Shown piece after piece: positions 1 to 8,659 of a DNA stretch of 34,498 nt. The translations under genes and the position numbers were made by a program. Origin of the DNA: Acidobacteriota bacterium (GTDB lineage Bacteria; Acidobacteriota; Terriglobia; Terriglobales; Acidobacteriaceae); NCBI GenBank assembly GCA_028876335.1, contig JAGWSG010000003.1, forward strand, positions 1 through 34,498, read 5' to 3'. The notes below the pieces were generated by a model, which made no database searches, was not told the origin of the DNA, and worked only from the letters and a program-made list of their open reading frames with translations. Position 1 is the stretch's first letter; each line of letters opens with the position of its first letter.

Positions 1-504
1 CAGCGCCACGCCGTAGAGCCAGCGCGGTGACCCCTCGCGCACACGGACCCACGCATAAAGAGCCGCCAGCACGCAAAGCGTCAGCGGAGTAGCCATCATG
101 CCCTGCCGCGTCAGGTTGACAAAGTCCCGCGTGGTGAGCAGGGCAAGGGCCGCAAGCAGCGCGGCAAAGCTGCCGGCAAGTCTGCGGGTCAGCAGGAACG
201 TAAGCAGAACCACAAATACCCCTGCGATCGCAGCGGGAAACCGCGCCCAGAATTCCGTGACCCCAAATAGACGAAACACAGAAGACTGAATCCAGAACAG
301 AAGCGGCGGCTTTTCAAAGAAGGGAAGATATTGCCAATGCGGCGTCAGCCAATCCCGCGTCAGAAGCATCTCGCGTGAGACTTCTGCATAAATGGCTTCG
401 TCCCAGTCGCGCAGCGCACCGCGCCCCAGGTGAAGAAAGAAAAGAGACGCCGCGACGGCGGAGAGAATGGTTGGTGCAATGGCCGAACGCGCGTCGAGCT
501 TCAT
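1..504 (-). CDS. Partial GT39/ArnT-like glycosyltransferase, N-terminal part, running off the left edge
   Basis: Reverse-strand translation from the ATG at 504 is open to position 1: MKLDARSAIAPTILSAVAASLFFLHLGRGALRDWDEAIYAEVSREMLLTRDWLTPHWQYLPFFEKPPLLFWIQSSVFRLFGVTEFWARFPAA... The DWDEAIYAEVSREML and FEKPPLLFW signatures are typical of the PMT/ArnT N-terminus. Not in the ORF track because it has no stop in the window. Confidence 0.88.
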   Translation of the reverse strand, partial: MKLDARSAIAPTILSAVAASLFFLHLGRGALRDWDEAIYAEVSREMLLTRDWLTPHWQYLPFFEKPPLLFWIQSSVFRLFGVTEFWARFPAAIAGVFVVLLTFLLTRRLAGSFAALLAALALLTTRDFVNLTRQGMMATPLTLCVLAALYAWVRVREGSPRWLYGVAL

Positions 505-724
505 GGTGGAAGGATATAGGAAGAGCACATTCATACGGAGATTTTGCATGCGGGGACGTATAGGATGGTGACGAGCCGAAAAGTGGAGATGTGCTGCGAT
601 GGTGGATTAAAGCGGAGTCGGCATACGAAGGCTGGGACACCCGCCGAGCAAAACGCCGGGTCACTGGTGCGCGCACCGCATACGGCCGCTGTTTCACCGG
701 GACTGGGCGGAAACCTCGGCGATA

Positions 725-1030
725 GTGAAGACGTGTTTTGCCGCGAGACCGGAGGGTGGTGGTGAAGGAGAGACGGCTCTCAGCGGCTATTTTGTAGAGT
801 TTAATTACACCGTGGACGGAGTGACGCACAGCGGGGTGACGCTCTCGATGGGGGAGCTTGAGTCGGGCGACTACTTCGCCCTGTATTACAACCCGGAGCA
901 TCCGGAGCGAAACAACACCTTCGATAGCGAGACCAGCTGGGTCCCGGCGGTGGGTTGGGTGATGAATATTTTGATGGCGATAATTTTTATAGGCTGTTTC
1001 GTTTGGTACAAGGTGCTGGGGCATTCCTGA
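725..1030 (+). CDS. DUF3592-like small membrane protein; start uncertain, possibly 5'-truncated
   Basis: FVEFNYTVDGVTHSGVTLS...YFALYYNPEHPERNNTF followed by a C-terminal TM helix (VGWVMNILMAIIFIGCFVWY). Resembles the DUF3592 C-terminal half; the usual N-terminal TM helix is not visible in frame. Confidence 0.45.
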   Translation: MKTCFAARPEGGGEGETALSGYFVEFNYTVDGVTHSGVTLSMGELESGDYFALYYNPEHPERNNTFDSETSWVPAVGWVMNILMAIIFIGCFVWYKVLGHS

Positions 1031-1176
1031 TTGAGTTAGTCCGGAGATTGCTTAGCTAAAAGCAACCGGGGATCTCTCCGCTGCGCGCGGCAATCCGCGC
1101 CTTCGTCAAAATGGCATTGCATGGGGGAGGGGCCATCCGCGAAAGATGGCCTTGTGTCTGAGATTGGAGCTTGACC

Positions 1177-1260
1177 TTAACAGCGAATCAGGTCCTTCAC
1201 CATTTGCAACATCACGTCACGGCTGATGTCGGAGATGGCGTTGGTGATAGGGGGCTGCCC
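1177..1260 (-). pseudogene. Relic of the 3' end of sdhB (about 27 codons plus stop)
   Basis: Reverse translation GQPPITNAISDISRDVMLQMVKDLIRC* matches the C-terminus of the intact SdhB at 3652-4401 (KQLPLTNAISDISRDVMVQKVKDLIRS*). Hand alignment gives about 70/84 identical nt, including 28 uninterrupted identical bases. Confidence 0.85.
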
Positions 1261-1296
1261 GGCAATGCCAAACGGTGATGGTTACACATGTGGGCT

Positions 1297-1312
1297 TGTG
1301 ACTCTGGTCACT
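1297..1312. promoter_or_regulatory. CRP/FNR-family-like dyad TGTGACTCTGGTCACT
   Basis: GTGAC-N4-GTCAC perfect inverted repeat in the non-coding region upstream of the multihaem cytochrome c gene. Confidence 0.45.
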
Positions 1313-1432
1313 GCTTCTTTTGCTGCAAAGGTCTTTTCTCATTAATAGATTCCCCATGGAGTGAGGTTTCAGAGGAGTGGAGCGATCCGCTAGAGGAAAG
1401 CCCTGCGCTTAGAACGAAAGCGCCACAATGCG

Positions 1433-2710
1433 ATGCGAGAAAGAGACGGCGGTATGGAGCACGTCGCAACAATGGGTTTAAAGAAGTTGCCGGAACCAGT
1501 TAAGCAGCTCAACTGGGCTGGACGTGAAATACGGAGACCGCTTCCGGTGCTCGGAGCGGTCTTTTTATTTGCGCTGACCATCACTGTGGCGCGGGCGCAG
1601 ACTGACTGCCTGATGTGCCACAGCGATAAGACAATGCAGGACTCCAAGGGACACAGCATTGCGGTGGATGGGAAGACATTCGACGCAAGCGTGCATGGAG
1701 CGCTGGGTTGCTCGGCATGCCATGCAGACATCAAGGAGTATCCCCATCCGGAACACGTAACAAAGGTGGAATGCAAGAGTTGCCATGCCGACCAGGCAGC
1801 TGCCCTGCAAGGCAGCGTGCACGCGGAGTCGAAAGATCATCCCTGCACAAGCTGCCATGGCGACGCACACTCAATCTTTCCCAAGACTGATGTGCGCAGT
1901 ACGGTGTATCCGCTGAATATTCCGAATACCTGCGGCAAGTGCCACGGCACCAACGGCATGGCGGCGAAGCATGGGCTGAAGAGCACGTTTCCCAGCTACA
2001 TGGATTCGATCCATGGTTTCGCCCTGAGCCAGGAAGGGCTGCTGGTGGCAGCCAACTGCCAGAGCTGTCATGGGTCGCACCACATTCTGAGTAGTAAGAA
2101 CCCGGCGAGCCCGACGTACAGAACAAATATTCCGAAGACGTGCGGCACATGCCACGCGAAGATCGAGATGAAGTACGATGCGGGCGCGCACGGGCACGGA
2201 CTGGCCAAGGGCGATAAAAAAGCGCCTGTGTGTACGGATTGCCACACAGCGCATGCGATCGTGCAGCCGACGGAGTCCAACTTCCGTGCCAATACGACCC
2301 CCCTTTGCGGAGGCTGCCACGAGGAAAAGCTGTCCACTTATCACGACACCTTCCACTCGCAACTTGGGCTGCTGGGTGGATATGTGCAAACAGCGCGATG
2401 CTGGGATTGCCACGGCGCACATGATGTGTTGCCGGCCTCGGATCCGAAGTCGATGATTGCCCCGGCAAACCTGGTGACCACCTGCAGCAAGTGTCATGCA
2501 GGAGCGAACGCCCGCTTCGTGAAGTATCAACCGCATGCGGACGCATACAACTTCAAGCAAAATCCTGCACTGTATTTGATTCGGATGTTCATGAACGTGC
2601 TACTGATCAGCGTACTTACGTTTTTCCTGATCCACACGATTCTCTGGATTGTGCGCTCTCGCCGTGAACATATGAAGCGCAACGGTGCGAATGGAGGCAA
2701 TCATGGCTGA
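1433..2710 (+). CDS. Membrane-anchored multihaem cytochrome c (11 CXXCH motifs)
   Basis: Motifs CLMCH, CSACH, CKSCH, CTSCH, CGKCH, CQSCH, CGTCH, CTDCH, CGGCH, CWDCH, CSKCH; N-terminal hydrophobic signal (LPVLGAVFLFALTITVARAQ); C-terminal TM helix. In-frame ATGs at 1454 and 1472 are alternative starts. Confidence 0.9.
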   Translation: MRERDGGMEHVATMGLKKLPEPVKQLNWAGREIRRPLPVLGAVFLFALTITVARAQTDCLMCHSDKTMQDSKGHSIAVDGKTFDASVHGALGCSACHADIKEYPHPEHVTKVECKSCHADQAAALQGSVHAESKDHPCTSCHGDAHSIFPKTDVRSTVYPLNIPNTCGKCHGTNGMAAKHGLKSTFPSYMDSIHGFALSQEGLLVAANCQSCHGSHHILSSKNPASPTYRTNIPKTCGTCHAKIEMKYDAGAHGHGLAKGDKKAPVCTDCHTAHAIVQPTESNFRANTTPLCGGCHEEKLSTYHDTFHSQLGLLGGYVQTARCWDCHGAHDVLPASDPKSMIAPANLVTTCSKCHAGANARFVKYQPHADAYNFKQNPALYLIRMFMNVLLISVLTFFLIHTILWIVRSRREHMKRNGANGGNHG

Positions 2711-3566
2711 GGCGGAGAAAACGCTTGTTGAGAGCACGGCGAAACAGCCTGAAGTGAAGCGATTCATTCGCAGATTTACGCGCCAGCAGCGGCAAATGCA
2801 CGCGGTTCTGTTCACCACGTTTCTTGGGCTGGCTGCAACGGGACTGCCACTGCGCTTCAGTGAGAGCATTTGGGCGCGGGGATTGGCGCGGACAGTGGGC
2901 GGCTTTGGCGCTATCATTTTCTTCCATAAGTTCTGTGCGCTGATTCTGACGGTTGCGTTTCTGATTCATGTGAAGGAAATCTTCAAACGGGGCATTCAAA
3001 AGCGCGAGAAGGGCATCTTCTGGGGACCTACCTCGATGGTGGCCAACTGGAAGGACGTGAAGGATCTGCTGGGACATTTCCGCTGGTTTCTGGGTATGGG
3101 CCCGCGGCCCAAATTCGAGCGCTATGCCTACTGGGAAAAGTTCGACTACTGGGCGGTCTTCTGGGGTATGGTGGTCATTGGTTTCTCCGGCTATGCGATG
3201 TGGTTCGCGCCCTTCTTTGCGCGGTTCCTGCCAGGCTGGGCGCTGAACGCGGCGCTTGTGGTGCACGGCGAGGAAGGCTTGCTGGCGATCCTCTTCATTT
3301 TCTCGATTCACTTTGTGAATACGCATTTGCGGCCAGAAAGCTTTCCAATGGACATGGTGATTTTCACCGGCGTGGAAAGTGAAGAAGAGTTCAAAGAGAA
3401 ACGGCCGCTCGAATACGAGCGCATGGTCAAGGAAGGAAAGCTGGACGAGCGTCGCGGCGACGAACCCGAGGATTGGTTCGTGCGCTTTTCACGCTACGTC
3501 GGTTTCAGCGCAATCGCCTTCGGGTTGCTGCTGCTGGTGCTGACGTTGACAGCGATGCTGCAATGA
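2703..3566 (+). CDS. b-type cytochrome membrane subunit (cytochrome b561/FdhI-like)
   Basis: Start at 2703 overlaps the upstream stop (8 nt). Multi-TM with conserved histidines (RQMHAVLFTTFLGLAATGLPLRFSES, FFHKFCALILTVAFLIHVKEIF, ALVVHGEEGLLAILFIFSIHFVNTHLRPESFP). An in-frame ATG at 2685 is also possible. Confidence 0.85.
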   Translation: MAEAEKTLVESTAKQPEVKRFIRRFTRQQRQMHAVLFTTFLGLAATGLPLRFSESIWARGLARTVGGFGAIIFFHKFCALILTVAFLIHVKEIFKRGIQKREKGIFWGPTSMVANWKDVKDLLGHFRWFLGMGPRPKFERYAYWEKFDYWAVFWGMVVIGFSGYAMWFAPFFARFLPGWALNAALVVHGEEGLLAILFIFSIHFVNTHLRPESFPMDMVIFTGVESEEEFKEKRPLEYERMVKEGKLDERRGDEPEDWFVRFSRYVGFSAIAFGLLLLVLTLTAMLQ

Positions 3567-3602
3567 CGGCGGTCTTCGGAAGAGACAAGTGAAGAACAGA
3601 AA

Positions 3603-3630
3603 AACGCCGCGGCGAAGTGCCCGCGGCGTT
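3603..3630. terminator. Hairpin (candidate bidirectional terminator) between convergent cytochrome b and sdhB
   Basis: Perfect 10-bp stem AACGCCGCGG / CCGCGGCGTT, 8-nt loop, A-run upstream and TTTC downstream. Confidence 0.75.
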
Positions 3631-3651
3631 TCTTGTAGCGGCTGAAAATTT

Positions 3652-4401
3652 CTAGCTGCGGATAAGGTCCTTTACCTTTTGCACCATCACGTCGCGGCTG
3701 ATGTCGGAGATGGCGTTGGTGAGCGGGAGCTGCTTGGGGCAGACTTCGACGCAGTTCTGGGCGAAGCCGCACTCCTGCACGCCGCCGTCGCCGGCCAGAG
3801 CGCGGAGTCGCTCCTCTTTGAGGACCTTGCCGGTGGGGTGGTTGTTGAAGAGCTTGACCTGCGCAATGGTGGCCGCGCCCACGAAGCCTGTTTCCTCATT
3901 GAACTGCGGGCAGACTTCCATGCAGCAGGTGCAGCTGATGCAATTCGACAGCGGGTAGTTGACTTCCTGCTGCTGCGGGAACTGGGTGGGACCTGCGCCA
4001 AGGTCATAGGTGCCGTCGATGGGAACCCAGGCTTTGACGGCCTTGAGGTTTTCGAAGAGCACGGAGCGATCAACCTGCAGGTCGCGGACGAGAGGGAACT
4101 TCGAGAGCGGCTCGAGCTTGATGGGCTGCTCAAGATTGTCGACGAGCGCCGAGCAGGCCATGCGGGCCTTGCCGTTGATGCGCATGGCGCAGGAGCCGCA
4201 AATCTCCTCCAGGCAGTTCGAGTCGTAGGTGATGGGCGTGGTCTCTTTGCCATCGACCGTGACAGGGTTGGCGGCGATCTCCATCATGGCGGAGATGACG
4301 TTCATGCCGGGACGCCAGGGAAGCTCGAAGCGCTCCCATATGGCGGATGCGTCGGGGCTGGCCTGGCGCTTGATTTCGATGGTTACGGTTTTCTCAGCCA
4401 T
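3652..4401 (-). CDS. sdhB: Succinate dehydrogenase/fumarate reductase iron-sulfur subunit
   Basis: [2Fe-2S] motif CLEEICGSCAMRINGKARMAC; cluster motifs CISCTCCMEVCP and CGFAQNCVEVCPKQLP. Confidence 0.97.
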   Translation of the reverse strand: MAEKTVTIEIKRQASPDASAIWERFELPWRPGMNVISAMMEIAANPVTVDGKETTPITYDSNCLEEICGSCAMRINGKARMACSALVDNLEQPIKLEPLSKFPLVRDLQVDRSVLFENLKAVKAWVPIDGTYDLGAGPTQFPQQQEVNYPLSNCISCTCCMEVCPQFNEETGFVGAATIAQVKLFNNHPTGKVLKEERLRALAGDGGVQECGFAQNCVEVCPKQLPLTNAISDISRDVMVQKVKDLIRS

Positions 4402-4418
4402 TCGTCAGTCTCCCCTGG

Positions 4419-6197
<1,779 letters not shown>

Positions 6198-6250
6198 CTT
6201 TAATAGGTCCTTTCAGCACATCAGGCCCGCCAAATGCGCGGACGAAAAAC

Positions 6251-6745
6251 TCAAGCATGCGCAGGTTCGTGCGCGGGTTGAATCGGATGCCGCGGAATGG
6301 GCGGCGTGTACTGGAACGGCGCTGCAATGCGATTCCAGATGTTGATCTGTCCAATGGCGATGGAGAGCCAGGCGAGCTCCTGCGGAGGAAAATGCGCGGA
6401 GACACGGGCAAAATCGTCATCGGTAATGTGGTGTTCTGAGAGGCGCGTCAGCAGTTCGGTCCATTCAAGAGCGGCCATCTCTTTGGGAGAGAAAACGCCC
6501 GCCTCTCGCCAGACAGCGATCAGGTCGAGCTTTGGAGCGGCCATACCCATGTGGCGCGCCTCATTCAAGTGAAGTTGTGTGCAGAAGGCGCAGCCATTCA
6601 TCTGCGAGGCGCGTACCTTGACTAGCTGCTGCAGTTCAGCGTCGAGACCGGACGCGCCAATCGTTTTGCCAAGTTCAACGATGGCATTTTGACCCGCTGC
6701 AGCATACTTCTTAAATTCTTCACTCGACATGCGCGGCTTGGACAC
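6251..6745 (-). CDS. AhpD-like / carboxymuconolactone decarboxylase-family protein
   Basis: VKVRASQMNGCAFCTQLHLNEARHMGM, the CXXC...H signature of AhpD-like proteins. Gap of about 9 nt to sdhC. Confidence 0.92.
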   Translation of the reverse strand: MSKPRMSSEEFKKYAAAGQNAIVELGKTIGASGLDAELQQLVKVRASQMNGCAFCTQLHLNEARHMGMAAPKLDLIAVWREAGVFSPKEMAALEWTELLTRLSEHHITDDDFARVSAHFPPQELAWLSIAIGQINIWNRIAAPFQYTPPIPRHPIQPAHEPAHA

Positions 6746-6754
6746 GGGTGCTCC

Positions 6755-7513
6755 TTATCTGTTGGTTAGCGCAGGTGCGTGCAGTTGGGAGACGGCGGCC
6801 GGCGCAAGTGCGTCTATTGGCGCGTCAGCATATTTGGGCGAAATGAAGGCCCAGATGCTGGCTAGTCCCATGAAGCAAATCACAATGCCGGCAGCGGCAC
6901 AGACGTATCCAAACCGCTTGCGCGACTTGACGCCTGGCGTGATGCCCCACTTGGCGGCAAAGAGCCAGACGCCATACGCAAAGTGCCAGCAGATGGCGAT
7001 CATGGCAACGATATAGAAGGCGAGGATGAGCGGGTTGTGCAGCTCATTCTGCACCTTGGCAAAGGCCATACCCGGATGCTCCGGAAGGTCTGCACCCATG
7101 AAGCGCTGCGTGGCCACGTGGTAGCCGATGTAGGCAATGGCAAACAGGCCCGTCCAGCGCTGCGCCATGTACATCCAGTTGCCGGCCCAGGGGTAATACA
7201 CCACATTTGACTTGCCACGTATCCATATATAGACGCCATAGCAGGCGTGGTAGAGGATAGGCAGGAAGATGAAGGCCCATTCAAGAACGCGCACGAGCGG
7301 CAGGGAATTGAGGAAGCGAACCTGCTCGCCATAGGCCAGCGGGCCTTTAAGCGCTTCAAAGTTCGAGAGGATATGCTCAAGCAGGAAGGCGCCGATGGGA
7401 ATGATGCCGAGCAGCGAGTGCAGCTTGCGGAAGAAGAACGAATTGCCTTTGCCGGCGCGGAGCGGCTGCACGCCCGGACGCACTGTCGGGGCAGGTTGGT
7501 GTGTGGTTGCCAT
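6755..7513 (-). CDS. sdhC: Succinate dehydrogenase cytochrome b558-type membrane anchor
   Basis: SFFFRKLHSLLGIIPIGAFLLEHILSNFEALKGPLAYG and multiple TM helices, B. subtilis SdhC style; no separate sdhD. Confidence 0.93.
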   Translation of the reverse strand: MATTHQPAPTVRPGVQPLRAGKGNSFFFRKLHSLLGIIPIGAFLLEHILSNFEALKGPLAYGEQVRFLNSLPLVRVLEWAFIFLPILYHACYGVYIWIRGKSNVVYYPWAGNWMYMAQRWTGLFAIAYIGYHVATQRFMGADLPEHPGMAFAKVQNELHNPLILAFYIVAMIAICWHFAYGVWLFAAKWGITPGVKSRKRFGYVCAAAGIVICFMGLASIWAFISPKYADAPIDALAPAAVSQLHAPALTNR

Positions 7514-7708
7514 GCGAGTCGCGGCTCCTGAAGCGGGCTAGTGAGGACAAGGCTTTACGCCAATTGCGGCGATAGCAGATAAGTCGTGTCTCACCAGCAT
7601 TATTGGTTTCCAGCGTTGGGGGCGTCAAGGAGCGGGGACCGTAATGTGGAGCACAGTTTGAGCTGGTTGAAAATAGCAGGCCTAAGTGTCAATGAGGAAA
7701 GGGTATGA

Positions 7709-7726
7709 GCGTGATTTGAATCACGC
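7709..7726. promoter_or_regulatory. CRP/FNR-family-like dyad GCGTGATTTGAATCACGC
   Basis: 8-bp perfect arms with 2-nt centre, overlapping the rdgB stop codon, about 200 bp upstream of the sdhC start. Confidence 0.4.
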
Positions 7727-8344
7727 GTCGAGCTTCGCCAGCAGGGCTTCCAGTGCGCGTCCGCGATGGCTCAAGCCCAGTTTAGTCTCAAGATCAATCT
7801 CCGCCATGGTTTTGTCGAGCTCGGGAAGAAAGAAGAGTGGGTCGTAGCCGAAGCCGCCGGTACCGCGCGGTGCTTCAAGGATCATGCCCTCGACCGTGCC
7901 GTCAGCGGTTTGGAGGACTTCGCCGTCACGCGCGGCGACGAGAACGCAGTGGTAGCGCGCCGTCCGCTGTTCCATGGGCACGCCGGCCAGCCGTTGCAGC
8001 AGAACCATGTTGTTCCACACGTCGGTGTTGTCGTTGGCGTCCGGCGAGTCAACAAAGCCCGCGTCTGCGGCAAAGCGCGCGGAGCGAACCCCGGGTGCAC
8101 CGGCCAGCGCATCCACCTCAAGGCCGGAGTCGTCGGCCAGTACCAGCCGACCGGGCGCGGATTGCGAGTAATAAATGGCCTTCAGCGTGGCGTTGGCCAA
8201 GAATGTGGAGCCAGTCTCCTCAGGCGGGGCGATCTCTGAGAGCTCGGGCAGCGGTGCAATGTCGATGTTGTGTGCCTGGGCGGCGGTGCGGAAGTCGCGA
8301 AGTTTTCCCTGGCTGGATGTAGCAGCGAACAGGCGAGAGGCCAT
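7721..8344 (-). CDS. rdgB: Non-canonical purine NTP pyrophosphatase, RdgB/HAM1 family
   Basis: FAATSSQGKLRDFR, LADDSGLEVDALAGAPGVRSARFA, GTGGFGYDPLFFLPE, LSHRGRALEAL. Confidence 0.95.
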   Translation of the reverse strand: MASRLFAATSSQGKLRDFRTAAQAHNIDIAPLPELSEIAPPEETGSTFLANATLKAIYYSQSAPGRLVLADDSGLEVDALAGAPGVRSARFAADAGFVDSPDANDNTDVWNNMVLLQRLAGVPMEQRTARYHCVLVAARDGEVLQTADGTVEGMILEAPRGTGGFGYDPLFFLPELDKTMAEIDLETKLGLSHRGRALEALLAKLDA

Positions 8345-8659
8345 GAGTCAAGTGTATAGGAATGTGAATGGTGGTCGAACTTTGTTGATCCAATGCCTCC
8401 TTCCAGAGAGGTGGAGCCGAACTTACGTGACCTTACGAATGCAAATGCATGGCAATTGATTCGCCGAAAGACTTTGACAAGTACATACCCCATTCCGTAG
8501 CGTTCTTAGCGGAAATAGTTTCGAGTGTGAAATTAACTGAGGCCAACTTGCCTACAATTTGAACGCCCTCCACTGTCAGCACTTTGCAGCCAGGCGTGCG
8601 GGCGGGGACAATGGTGCGGCTTGAGATTTGCAGCTTGACTGAAGTGGAGTGAAGTACAG

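Noticed and set aside
314-1024. 236-aa minus-strand ORF
   Set aside because: Overlaps the GT39-like N-terminus in another frame and the DUF3592-like gene antisense; Arg/Ser/His-rich composition with no motif.
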